A stretch of 64,000 nt of DNA from Caballeronia sp. Lep1P3 (lineage in GTDB: Bacteria > Pseudomonadota > Gammaproteobacteria > Burkholderiales > Burkholderiaceae). This document shows positions 42,617 through 50,732 of this stretch, piece after piece. Position numbers and translations under genes: made by a program. The stretch is from assembly GCF_022879595.1 (NCBI RefSeq), contig NZ_CP084267.1, positions 744,001 to 808,000 on the forward strand, written 5' to 3'. The notes below the pieces were generated by a model, which made no database searches, was not told where the DNA came from, and saw only the letters and a program-made list of their open reading frames with translations. Within the stretch, counting starts at the first letter, position 1. Each line of letters starts with the position of its first letter.

Positions 42617-43482
42617 CGACAGCAATGCGGGCTTCGTCTTGCTCAAACACACGACCGAAACAGGCGATGGCCGGACACTGACGTTCTATTCGTTGTATAT
42701 GCACCTGCTCGACCTGAGCAGCTACAACGGAGCGGATGGAAAACTGCTCCCGAAGTTTTTGCAGATGCCTACGCCGGGTGGTGACACCGAACCGTCGCCT
42801 GCGCAGAAAGGCGTCAATCTCAAAGTGCGGAGAAAGGATGTGCTCGGCTGGGTCGGCGCGTGCCACGCTCAGCAGCATCTGCACTTCGAGATATTCATGA
42901 CCAAGACGGACTACGATGCCTACTTCGGTCGCACGCAGCTTGGGACGCCGACAGCGAGTATGGCGAGCAGCAGCGATTGTTGGGGGCACACCTACTATGT
43001 GATTCCCGCAGGCTCGTCGTTTCTCGCGCTACCGCCCGGCGTCGATTCACAGAGGACGCTCAAGGGCATTGCATTTGAAGCATTGCAGGCGGATCGGAAC
43101 GCCGAGCAGTTGTTTGTAGAGATGTTCTTTCACAAGGGCCATAAATTCACCAACGTGTGGGCGGTATCGGGTCAAAGCCGAACGTTGCTCACGCCCACGC
43201 CAGTGAAAGAGAAGGACTACGAGTACGAGATGTACAAGCGGGCTACGGCACTGTACCCGGCGTGTCCGAGCGACGGCTATGAATTGCTTCGGTTCGGACG
43301 GATTCTTTCGCCATCGCCCACGTTGGGTATGGCGACGGGCGGCACGCCACCTCCGGTAGATGCCAGCCCGCAGGGAAATCCTCGATCCAGAGATGCGCAA
43401 AATCCGCGCGCAACTTGGATGCGGGTGACGTTCGCCGCTGGCCGGGAAGGTTATATCGACGTGAGCCCGGATGCGATTTCGA
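42617..43482 (+). other. Inverted 866-bp segment encoding the M23 catalytic core
   Basis: Open throughout on the plus strand, in frame with both ends of the effector once turned round. It encodes DSNAGFVLLKHTTE, then the M23 motifs TFYSLYMHL and HAQQHLHFEIF (HxH zinc ligands), then a long linker ending EGYIDVSPDAISKL. The order N-part (RWHCGAHL), YSLYMHL, HLHFEI is that of lysostaphin-type peptidases that cleave peptide cross-links. The plus frame continues past the right repeat to 43772 without protein-like sequence, so it is not a separate gene. Confidence 0.88.
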
Positions 43483-43490
43483 AGCTTTCC
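43483..43490 (+). repeat. 8-bp inverted repeat, right arm (AGCTTTCC)
   Basis: The exact inverse of GGAAAGCT at 42609-42616. It encodes the Lys-Leu-Ser codons at the end of the inverted segment in one direction and Gly-Lys-Leu of the N-terminal part in the other. Confidence 0.9.
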
Positions 43491-43753
43491 ACCGCCACCA
43501 TCGTAGGCCTTTTGACACACGCGATACGCGACGACCTCGCCATCGGCAATGGCGCGTACCTTTTCGTTTTGCATCGACGGCATCAGATGCGCGCCGCAAT
43601 GCCAGCGTCGGTCGAATCCGATTGGATAGATTCCGTGGGCGAGTTCGAACGCGTCCACCTTGTCCATCATCAGGTCAAGTACAGGCGGGTTGGCGTCGGC
43701 GTCGGTGCTTCCGAGCCCAGCAGCCGGAAGAAAGGGAGGGCTAATAATCATGC

Positions 43754-46105
43754 TCAGCGGGTCAACGGATAGAAATTAGTAGGTTTGAATTCGCTCTCGG
43801 GCAGCTTCGGCAAAGGCGAATCAGCGCTCTGCGGTCCTTCAAACGTGAACGAACCTGCCTTGATCTTGAAATCGCCCGGACAGATCAGTTCGATGCTGCC
43901 GTTCTCGATCTTGATGGCGGCTCCTCCGCAAGCGAGCACAGCTTTGGTCTTGCCGTTCACGAGCACATCGGCGTTGGCACTGGAGACGTGCAATTGCTGG
44001 TCGGCGTAGAGGTTCAGCGTGCTGTCGTGCGCCTGAATATCAACCGGGCCTTTCGCGAACAATTTCATGCCGAGCCTCTGCGCGCACATCGAAATCAGAT
44101 CGCCCGCCGCGACGGTGAAACGCCTCACCGCACTGATATCGACGTGCTTGCCTGCGCTGAGCATCACGTTGTCACCCGCGGCCTGCTGCACCGAGCGCGG
44201 CGTCACAAAGGCCATGCCGCCCGGCGCACTGGCGAGCAACCCGGCGCTTTTAAGCTGATCGAGCGTGTCCATCAAGCTGGCTTGCGTATCGGAGTCAGCG
44301 GGCGTCGCCTTCGCCTGGGTCGTCGCCTGAACAAGCGACGTCACGCGATTCAAAGCCGACTGCAACTCCCGCAACGCCGCATTCATCTCCAGATGCGGCG
44401 CATTCGGGCTCGACAACGCATCGGCGGAGAGAAACACGCCCTTTGAGCCATGGAGGGTTGCATGGCCCTGGGAGTGAATTTCAAGGCCTTCACCCCGAAG
44501 TTGCTTCTGGCTGTCCACCAGATAGCCCATGCTGATCGACGACTTCTGATAGATCGTCGCGATCTTCGCGCCTTCCCGACCCTTGAAGTCTTCGAAGCGC
44601 ACCTTGTTCGCCAGCAGCGGCGAGCGCCACACGGCCCGCGAATTCCAGCCCTCACGACCGTGAACGTGATTGGCGTGCGAATAGTCATATGCGGCAAATG
44701 CAATGTAGGGCCTATCCACATCGGCATTTGTAAAAAATATTCGCACCTCGGTTCCCGGAAGCAAGGGCGAATGCAACCCACCTTCTTTCGATGCAGACGG
44801 CACCATCAACCGCAATCGCATGCTGTTCGAACCCGACTTGCCCGCGCCATGATGGAAGTGGAACCGAACCAGATAACGGCCATGCTCATCCAAATCGGCA
44901 TAGGGACTGTTCTCGGCGCTCGATTCGATCGTCGCCTTAATCGAACCCTGCATCCATTTCCAGTCCCGCTCCGGGATGTACTCAGGCCGCCATACCTTGT
45001 CCGCAGGCGTGCCCTCGAATTCGTTCAGCGCAGGTTGCGACAGTGTGCCGGTCGTCTTGACTTTGGTGATGACCAGCCCGTAAGGCGCTTTCGGCAACTT
45101 GTGATTGGTGGTATTCAGCACCCAACCCGGATACAGTCCGACGATGTTGGAGGTGCCGGTGTGAACCACCTGCCTTGAGCCGATCGCCTGCGCACGCACC
45201 TTGGTCAGTGTCTGCGCCTCTTCTTTCGTATGAAAATGCTCGTTGCTGCGATTAATGCGGCCATAGAGCGTTTTCTCGCCGCGATCGACGTAGGCGATGG
45301 CTGAGACCGGCGCGTTAGGCGTGCGATAGTTGTGGTCACGTAGCTCGATGCTTTCGGGCATCAGCGTTTGCTTGAGCTTGAGGCTCAGCAGCGCTTCATG
45401 GAATTCGCCATCTAGACCATTGGGTCGCACAAACGGCACATCGATCGAACGCATGTAGCCGTTTGCACGATTGTCGATCACCAGCGTATCGCGGTGGGTT
45501 TTGCTGTCGACCGGAGCGTGCCTGAAGTACATATTCAGGCCGTGCCGTAAACACTGGCGCCTGACGAAACCGAAGACACTTTCATCGACCATCAGAAGCT
45601 GGTCGTAGCGTTGTTCCAGCCCTTCAAAATTCAGTTCGATGTCGTGCGGGAAGATGCGCTGACGATCCACGAGCAGGTCATAAAAGATCTCCTTCAGCGT
45701 CTTTTTCAAAAACACATCTGAGTCGATTTCAAGGTCCAGCAGGGAAATGCGCGGGCCGATATGCAGGCGAAACTGCGCGCCGTCCCGAGTCGATTTCTCG
45801 TGCTCCCATTGCCGCACCACCCCATGAACCGTGCGTGCATGTCGCGAGGCTGGCTCCAGGTACTTCAGCGCGGCACGTTCCTCAATGACGAAGGTGACGT
45901 TCTTGCCGAGAAAGTCGGCGCCGTCAAGCGTCTGGTCATCAGAATGAACGAGGACTTCGAGTTCGAACAACTCGTTCATTTCCTCGTCGATGCTGTATTC
46001 CAGCGGACTGACTGCTGAATTCAATCCCGCAACCATCAGTGACAGATGCTGAGATAGCCAAGCGTTGGGATCTTTGATCGCCGTCAGAAAATCAAGTGCA
46101 GCCAT
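43754..46105 (-). CDS. vgrG: VgrG spike protein of type VI secretion
   Basis: A 783-residue TssI/VgrG. It has a gp27-like N-terminal half (LSLMVAGLNSAVSPLEYSID ... FEGLEQRYDQLLMVDES ... FVRRQCLRHGLNMYFRH), a gp5 OB-fold (about 400-480, with DEHGRYLVRFHFH), a segment GREGWNSRAVWRSPLL, and a C-terminal beta-helix with repeated short strands (VDIQAHDSTLNLYADQQLHV). It trimerises as the puncturing spike. No enzymatic extension follows, so cargo is supplied by the adjacent effector gene. It leads the minus-strand operon vgrG-effector-immunity-PAAR. Length and motifs look complete. Confidence 0.93.
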   Translation of the reverse strand: MAALDFLTAIKDPNAWLSQHLSLMVAGLNSAVSPLEYSIDEEMNELFELEVLVHSDDQTLDGADFLGKNVTFVIEERAALKYLEPASRHARTVHGVVRQWEHEKSTRDGAQFRLHIGPRISLLDLEIDSDVFLKKTLKEIFYDLLVDRQRIFPHDIELNFEGLEQRYDQLLMVDESVFGFVRRQCLRHGLNMYFRHAPVDSKTHRDTLVIDNRANGYMRSIDVPFVRPNGLDGEFHEALLSLKLKQTLMPESIELRDHNYRTPNAPVSAIAYVDRGEKTLYGRINRSNEHFHTKEEAQTLTKVRAQAIGSRQVVHTGTSNIVGLYPGWVLNTTNHKLPKAPYGLVITKVKTTGTLSQPALNEFEGTPADKVWRPEYIPERDWKWMQGSIKATIESSAENSPYADLDEHGRYLVRFHFHHGAGKSGSNSMRLRLMVPSASKEGGLHSPLLPGTEVRIFFTNADVDRPYIAFAAYDYSHANHVHGREGWNSRAVWRSPLLANKVRFEDFKGREGAKIATIYQKSSISMGYLVDSQKQLRGEGLEIHSQGHATLHGSKGVFLSADALSSPNAPHLEMNAALRELQSALNRVTSLVQATTQAKATPADSDTQASLMDTLDQLKSAGLLASAPGGMAFVTPRSVQQAAGDNVMLSAGKHVDISAVRRFTVAAGDLISMCAQRLGMKLFAKGPVDIQAHDSTLNLYADQQLHVSSANADVLVNGKTKAVLACGGAAIKIENGSIELICPGDFKIKAGSFTFEGPQSADSPLPKLPESEFKPTNFYPLTR

Positions 46106-46474
46106 GCCGTGCGTCGCCTCGTCCTTATGTACAGCCCAATTCGGGTCAGTACATCATACTTTCAACGACGATACGCGCAAAGTATGCTTCGGTAAGCTAA
46201 TCATGTTTCCTGCAAGAGAAACACTTATAGATTCATCGAGATATATAATTGCTGCATTCCTTATCAAGCTGAAATTCGGATTTTTCTCAAACGCCCCATA
46301 CCTGTTGAAGCAGCATAGGTCGTTAGCGATACCGTCCTGCGCCGGGGAAACCGCCGAACGGCAGCCTGCCGTTGCCAAAGCGCAGCTTGCAAGACTTCAG
46401 GCGCTTGCCGCTCGCGTCGGCCGTCGCGTCGCGTGTCGGGTTGTCGTTGATATCGGCGACGGGCGGTCCGGCGT
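45931..46474. repeat. Direct repeat copy B (vgrG 5' end, upstream region, tail-L 3' end)
   Basis: The partner of 39624-40165. The stretch upstream of vgrG (46106-46320) is AT-rich and probably holds the vgrG promoter. It is diverged between copies (for example tacagcccaattcgggtc versus tacatcccatttcgggtc), so the duplication is not recent or the copies were acquired separately. Confidence 0.85.
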
Positions 46475-46959
46475 AGCCGCAGCCGGTCCCCGCGATCGCG
46501 CCACGGACAGGCGTTGCACACGACCTGTCGGCGCGGCAGTAAGACGCCTTCGACATCAATCGGCGCAGCCAACTCGAACCCGACGATATCGAGCGATTCA
46601 CGCACCTTCTGGTTGACCGCGAACAGGTCGTCGTTGAAGTGGTCGGCGGGATTCGCGAACGGATTGCCGTTCGCGAAGTTGGCCGCGTCGAGATAACGCG
46701 CGAGCGTGCGCTTACGCGTGACGGGGCATCCAACGAGGTCGCTGTACTGATGACACATCGCCGAGACGATGTCGATCACATTCGCCACCGCGAGGCGCGG
46801 ATGGGGTAATGCGCCTCGAGCCTTCCACTCGAAACCGGTCGCACGCACGGGATAGCGGACATACGTCACGCCTTGCCAGATCACATCGCCGCCGAGCCTG
46901 TTGGTCCCGGCGTGAAAGCGCAGCACCTGATCGATATGGCGCGTGCTCTTGACGCTCAT
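46323..46959 (-). pseudogene. Phage minor tail protein L, frameshifted
   Basis: Reads VLRFHAGTNRLGGDVIWQGV and YVRYPVRATGFEW, then RTLARYLDAANFANGNPFA and CNACPWRDRG. One base too many in a run of four G (about 46488-46491) shifts the frame. The other frame goes on TGCGYAGPPVADINDNPT to a C-terminal SCKLRFGNGRLPFGGFPG. This follows lambda gpL (VTWQGRQYQPYPIQGSGFE, YRGDECGYSGPAVADEYDQP), a tail-tip protein with C-terminal cysteines. The first ~30 residues of a normal L protein are also missing after MSVK. It is a prophage relic. Confidence 0.82.
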
Positions 46960-47012
46960 AAAAACACCTGCTCGAACGTGAACGACAGTTCATAGAGCAG
47001 CGAGCCCTGAGC
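46956..47012 (-). pseudogene. Possible phage minor tail protein M C-terminal fragment
   Basis: The last ~18 codons, GSLLYELSFTFEQVFL, end in TGA overlapping the tail-L start (ATGA). In lambdoid phages gene M directly precedes gene L, so position and coupling suggest gpM. The fragment is too short for a firm call. Confidence 0.4.
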
Positions 47013-47019
47013 CACGGCG

Positions 47020-47911
47020 GCGCGCGAAAAGCCTCCACGAAATAGTCGATGAAAGCGCGGATGCGCGGCACCGCTTGCCGCTCGGGAAGATCCACGACAT
47101 GAATCGCGGTATCGTCCTTCGCTTCGTATTAGGGCAGGAGCCACACGAGATCGCCACGGCGAATCGCAGGCAAGGCCAGATGTTCGGCGAGCCGCATGAT
47201 GCCGACTCCGGCCACGCATAGCTGGAAGAGCGTGGTGCCGTCGGTGCTGCGAAAGCTGCCGCGAACCGCCACGCGTTCGAGCCGGCCGTTGACGATGAAC
47301 GGCCACTGGTTCAGATGCTCGCGCGGCGATTCCCATGTGAGACACGCGTGCTTGCCGAGGCCCTGCGGCGTCACCGGCTGGCCGTGCGCTGCGATTTAGC
47401 CCGGCGAAGCCACGACGATGCGTTGAAGGTCGCAGAGCTTTCTGCTGCGCAGCGACGAGTCTTGCAGGCGGCCCATGCGGACCGCGACATCGAAATTGTC
47501 TTTCGATGAGATTGACGTTCGAATCCGATAGCGAAAAGTGCATGCACAGCTTCGGATAGGTGGCGATGAAGGCGGGGATGGCTGGCACGAGTTGATCCAT
47601 GCCGAAGGCGTGAGGCGCGCTGACGCGCAGATTGCCCGTCGGCTCGCTCGAACGCACTTGCGCCTCTCGGCTTCTTCCAGACCGTCGAGGATGTCGTTAC
47701 ACGACATGAGAAAGCGCTCGCCTTCGCTCGTCAGACGCTACATGCGCGTCGAACGATGCAGCAATTGCACGCCCAGCCGGCCTTCCAGACTGTTCACGCT
47801 CTGGCTGACGAACGGCTGGCTCACGTTCAGAAGATTAGCCGCAGCGGTGAAGCCCCCGGCTTCCACTACGGCCTTGGATACGCGCATCTCCAGCAGTCGT
47901 TCATCTTTCAT
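47020..47911 (-). pseudogene. LysR-family regulator, multiply disrupted
   Basis: The N-terminal winged helix is intact (MKDERLLEMRVSKAVVEAGG, FTAAANLLNVSQPFVSQSVN). Then TAG interrupts LLHRSTRM-stop-RLTSEGERF, and the frame shifts near 47650 and near 47500. TAA follows VVASPG, and another stop lies about 47129. The effector domain is recognisable in pieces (LRVSAPHAFGMDQLVPAIPA; GSFRSTDGTTLFQLCVAGVG). The 3' end merges into the phage tail remnant about 47020. It starts 15 nt downstream of the FrnE-like gene, which it may once have controlled. Confidence 0.88.
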
Positions 47912-47926
47912 GTGCGATTCTCGCCA

Positions 47927-48568
47927 TCACGCTTGCGCGATCACTTGCCCGATCGCTGCTTCGAACGTTTCGGGCGGTTGACCGCCGCTCACCAGATAGC
48001 GCTGGTTGAAGACGATCGCCGGAACGGAGGCAATGCCCATCGCTTCGTTCTCGCGCTCCTGCGCCCGCACTTCGTCCGCGTATGCGCCACTTTGCAGCAC
48101 TTCGCGCGCGCGTGCGGCATCGAGTCCGACGGATTGCGCCGTCTCGATCAGCACATCGTGATCGCTCGGGCTTTTGCCTTCGCCGTGATAGGCGCGCAGC
48201 AACGCGAGCTTGAGCAGCACCTGCCTGCCTTCGATGCCCGCCCAGTGCAGCAGCCGATGCGCGTCGAACGTGTTGTACACATGCGTACGCGGACCGAATG
48301 CGAAGCCAACGCTCGCGCCGCGCTCCCGGATCAGCCGTTGCGTCTCTTCGATCTGCGCGGGCGTGCGGCCGTATTTGCGTCCCAGATACTCGACGATGAC
48401 TTCGCCCTCGGGACGCATCTGCGGGTTGAGTTCGAACGGATGAATGACGATTTCCGGCTCGACGACATCCGCAAGGCGCGATAGCGCGATCTGCAGCGAG
48501 GCGAGGCCGATTGCGCACCACGGGCACGCAATGTCGGAAATGAAGTCGATGCGAAGCGGTTGAGTCAT
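47927..48568 (-). CDS. DsbA-family oxidoreductase, FrnE-like
   Basis: A 213-residue thioredoxin-fold protein without a signal peptide, so cytosolic. The active-site motif is CPWC in FISDIACPWCAIGLASLQIA, with the cis-Pro loop in GIASVPAIVFNQRYLVSGGQ. FrnE-like proteins act as disulfide isomerases or 2-hydroxychromene-2-carboxylate-isomerase relatives. Start chosen at 48568 (MTQPLRIDFI). It is divergent from the TetR-family gene at 48729, a common regulator-target arrangement. Confidence 0.87.
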   Translation of the reverse strand: MTQPLRIDFISDIACPWCAIGLASLQIALSRLADVVEPEIVIHPFELNPQMRPEGEVIVEYLGRKYGRTPAQIEETQRLIRERGASVGFAFGPRTHVYNTFDAHRLLHWAGIEGRQVLLKLALLRAYHGEGKSPSDHDVLIETAQSVGLDAARAREVLQSGAYADEVRAQERENEAMGIASVPAIVFNQRYLVSGGQPPETFEAAIGQVIAQA

Positions 48569-48728
48569 GAGCGTTCCCGCGCAGTGAGTCGATGAAGTGC
48601 GCAGATTATCGCGAATCGGGTGCGCTCGCCGGGCGCTTTCATCGTCATGCGCTTTTATGTGGACGCGCCTTCTCATGCTTCCGGATACTTGTTAGCATCC
48701 GGAAAACCCAACGAATCGGAAGGAATGA

Positions 48729-49313
48729 ATGGCTCGGCTCACTCGCGAACAAACTCAGGCACTCACTCGTTCGCGGCTTCTGGCGGTCGCAAGAGAACAT
48801 TTCGCACGCGACGGCTACGTAACCGCGTCAGTCGATCGCATTGCCGAAGATGCGGGCTTCAGCAAAGGCGCCGTGTATTCGAATTTCGCGGGAAAAGACG
48901 AATTGTTCCTCGGCGTGCTGGAGGAACACGGCCGACTCAGCGTGAACGAGATTCTCGAAGAATTAAAGGACGCACCGGATATCACAAAGGCCATCGACCG
49001 CATCGCGGCCTGGGCCACGCGCAGTTCCAGCCACGGAAACTGGCCGATGCTGATACTCGAATATTCCCGTGTCGCAAGACCCGACGACACGTTTCGCAAG
49101 TCGCAAGAGAAAGTCTTGCGCGCGCAGTGGAGGGCGCTGGGCGAATTGCTGTTGCAGTTCGACCCGCAACTGCAACTCAAGCCTGAGATTGTCGGTGCGC
49201 TCGTCTTCGAACTGACTTATGCGCCGGCCATGAGCTTCGTCAGCAAGCCCACGTCCGGCGATCTGCTGCGCGTTGCATTGCGCGGACTCTTTGGCGGGCT
49301 ACGCACGTCGTAA
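48729..49313 (+). CDS. TetR-family transcriptional regulator
   Basis: A 194-residue repressor. The helix-turn-helix is near residues 25-50 (YVTASVDRIAEDAGFSKGAV), followed by YSNFAGKDELFLGVLEEHG, the standard TetR turn into the ligand domain. It is divergently placed to the FrnE-like gene with 160 nt between, so it may regulate it and itself. AAGGA precedes the ATG. Ligand unknown. Confidence 0.9.
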   Translation: MARLTREQTQALTRSRLLAVAREHFARDGYVTASVDRIAEDAGFSKGAVYSNFAGKDELFLGVLEEHGRLSVNEILEELKDAPDITKAIDRIAAWATRSSSHGNWPMLILEYSRVARPDDTFRKSQEKVLRAQWRALGELLLQFDPQLQLKPEIVGALVFELTYAPAMSFVSKPTSGDLLRVALRGLFGGLRTS

Positions 49314-49356
49314 TGCTCGCCGATGCAGCGCCGCCTTCACTCGATGAGAGGAACGC

Positions 49357-49584
49357 TCAGGAACGCATCGCAAAAGGCGGCAAGGGCATGTCGTCGCCTT
49401 CGAGAAATGCAGTCGCGCACCGGACCGCAAAGTTGATCGCGCACTCCTGGTTCGCGAACATGCCGAGCTTGCCGAGCGAGGTCGTATGGCCGTCTTCCTC
49501 GAAGATCGAGGCCGTCGCCACGAAAGCGCCGCCCGCACGCGTAACGTCAGGCTCGAATGCCGCTCCACGGTGGTAGATGATCAT
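49357..49584 (-). CDS. Small conserved hypothetical protein, 75 aa
   Basis: MIIYHRGAAFEPDVTRAGGA then FVATASIFEEDGHTTSLGKL and a helix ending NFAVRCATAFLEGDD. It has the same plan as the 88-residue protein just upstream: strands, a turn with Gly-x-Phe/Met, then an A/F-rich helix. They are probably paralogues. No signal peptide. AAGAAAAATT upstream is not a good RBS, though GGGGGAAG lies slightly further up. Function unknown. Confidence 0.6.
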   Translation of the reverse strand: MIIYHRGAAFEPDVTRAGGAFVATASIFEEDGHTTSLGKLGMFANQECAINFAVRCATAFLEGDDMPLPPFAMRS

Positions 49585-49653
49585 GATCTGGCTTCCCCCA
49601 AGAAAAATTGATGCGGGCGCCTGCGCCCGGATGACTCGCGTCGCCGCTACGCC

Positions 49654-49920
49654 TCAGGCGGACGCGCGCATGTCGCTGTGCTTCGCCGGGGTCTGCTGCC
49701 AGTTCGAAGGCGGCCGGCGATCGTCGATGGCCGCGATGCCATAGGCGAACGCATAGCGCACGGCGTCTATTTCGCTGGGGAATTCACCGAGGATGCCGCT
49801 GCTGCGCCGCACGCCGCTCGGTCCGCGCACGGCGATAGTCACGGCATACATGAGGCGGTCCACGACGGGGGTGGCGGTGAGTATGTGTCCTTTGTACGCG
49901 ATCTCTTTGCTCTGGCTCAT
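49654..49920 (-). CDS. Small conserved hypothetical protein, 88 aa
   Basis: KEIAYKGHILTATPVVDRLM begins a beta-rich part; GILGEFPSEIDAVRYAFAYG then IAAIDDR form the C-terminal helix. Similar short soluble proteins (strand-rich, then FPSExDAVxxAxxxGIxxID) are frequent in Burkholderia genomes. AGAGAAG lies upstream of the ATG. It stands 69 nt ahead of its probable paralogue on the same strand. Function unknown. Confidence 0.65.
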   Translation of the reverse strand: MSQSKEIAYKGHILTATPVVDRLMYAVTIAVRGPSGVRRSSGILGEFPSEIDAVRYAFAYGIAAIDDRRPPSNWQQTPAKHSDMRASA

Positions 49921-50329
49921 CTTCTCTCAGGTTCATGTCTGGAACGGCTCATCGTGGAGGCGTTCTCGATCGTTGTAGGACGGTTCGATTCACGAGGACA
50001 ACTTATCGACCGTTCGTAATATGTCGAAGTTTTGACGACGTCGACAACATTACCGACATCGATCTGACGATGCATCAGCTTTAACGTCTCGTTACCAATG
50101 TGGAGAGACTCCTTAATTCGTACTTAAACGCATCGCGCGTTCTTCAACGCACGCTTGGCGATCGCGGCGCGCTAGCCGATGCTAAAAGCTCGGTAAGCGC
50201 CCGGCTTCTTCCGACGCGCGCGTAAAGGCAATCGGTAGATTCGCCGTGAACGTTGTACCGATCTTTTCAATGAATGGCGGCCGAGCCAGCTATGCGAGAA
50301 TCGTCGGACCTCGAGTACCGACGCACTGA
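49921..50329. other. Intergenic stretch, no intact gene seen
   Basis: About 410 nt, AT-richer than average (around 50020-50130). It has several stops in all frames and no convincing start. It ends at the TGA (50327-50329) that closes the reading frame upstream of the following protein. Confidence 0.4.
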
Positions 50330-50413
50330 CTGCCCACGCCCGCTTCGATTCGCAACTCGCTCGTCTGGATCTTCGAGCCATTCGAGCGCGATCCGACATT
50401 CATACGAAAGCGC

Positions 50414-50716
50414 ATGTTCGGGTGCGACGCCGCGTATCTCGACGGCATGCTGTGTCTCGTCGCGGCGGATCGCGAAAAGCCGTGGAACGGGCTTCTCGTC
50501 TGCACGTCGCAAGACCGTCACGCCGCGCTCATCGATGCGATGCCGGCTCTCGCACCGCATCCGGTCCTCGGCAAATGGCTCTACGTCGCGCAGGATCACC
50601 CGGCGTTCGAAGCCGTGGCGCAGCGCGTGACCGATCTGGTGCTCGCGCGCGATCCGCGCATCGGTGTGGCGCCGAAACCGCGCAAGGCAGCGCGCACAAA
50701 GCAGTTCAACGACTAA
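50414..50716 (+). CDS. Hypothetical protein, probably with a 5' extension or truncated
   Basis: From the ATG: FGCDAAYLDGMLCLVAADRE, then WNGLLVCTSQDRHAAL, 100 residues. The same frame stays open upstream to 50330 and reads SLVWIFEPFERDPTFIRKR immediately before the ATG, which looks like genuine protein (compare TfoX-N/YjbR-like proteins, where a K-R-M-F-G motif follows a helix). No ATG, GTG or TTG with an RBS is seen in that extension. Either a rarer start is used or the gene has lost its beginning. Downstream is the DMT transporter, 16 nt away. Confidence 0.55.
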   Translation: MFGCDAAYLDGMLCLVAADREKPWNGLLVCTSQDRHAALIDAMPALAPHPVLGKWLYVAQDHPAFEAVAQRVTDLVLARDPRIGVAPKPRKAARTKQFND

Positions 50717-50732
50717 TGCAGGTCAAACGGAC

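Larger units (their letters stand above)
41313..43751 (-). pseudogene. T6SS peptidoglycan-hydrolase effector gene (M23 + GH19-like), split by an internal inversion
   Basis: The ends of this gene read on the minus strand: 43751 to 43483 (MIISPPFLPAAG...; first half of an M23 peptidase fold with RWHCGAHL and VRAIADGEVVAYR) and 42616 to 41313 (C-terminal GH19/lysozyme-like domain with GQGAVESGWL and FRGRGFKQLTGRSNY). The middle, 42617-43482, lies on the plus strand. Re-inverting it between the 8-bp repeats restores one 813-codon frame (812 residues) with the junctions GKL-DSNAG and SKL-SDADF intact. The start lies 2 nt after the vgrG stop. As it stands, the M23 part ends in nonsense and the GH19 part lacks a proper start. 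Confidence 0.88.

Noticed and set aside
41313..42989. A single minus-strand gene starting at 42989
   Set aside because: The first ~125 codons are the backward reading of the inverted plus-strand segment and contain no protein-like sequence; genuine coding begins at the inversion border about 42616.
43047..43751. A complete 234-residue protein from the N-terminal part of the effector
   Set aside because: Only the first ~88 residues resemble the M23 effector; the rest reads the inverted segment in the wrong direction and is Arg-rich nonsense.
42639..43772. A 377-codon plus-strand frame that looks like a stand-alone M23 peptidase gene
   Set aside because: It has no ATG or RBS at its left end, lacks the first half of the M23 fold, runs into non-protein-like sequence after 43490, and joins in frame at both ends to the minus-strand effector parts at the 8-bp repeats.
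39624..46474. The direct repeats as ends of a transposable element
   Set aside because: They contain gene pieces (vgrG 5' end, tail-L 3' end), have no terminal inverted repeats, and no transposase was found in or near the interval.
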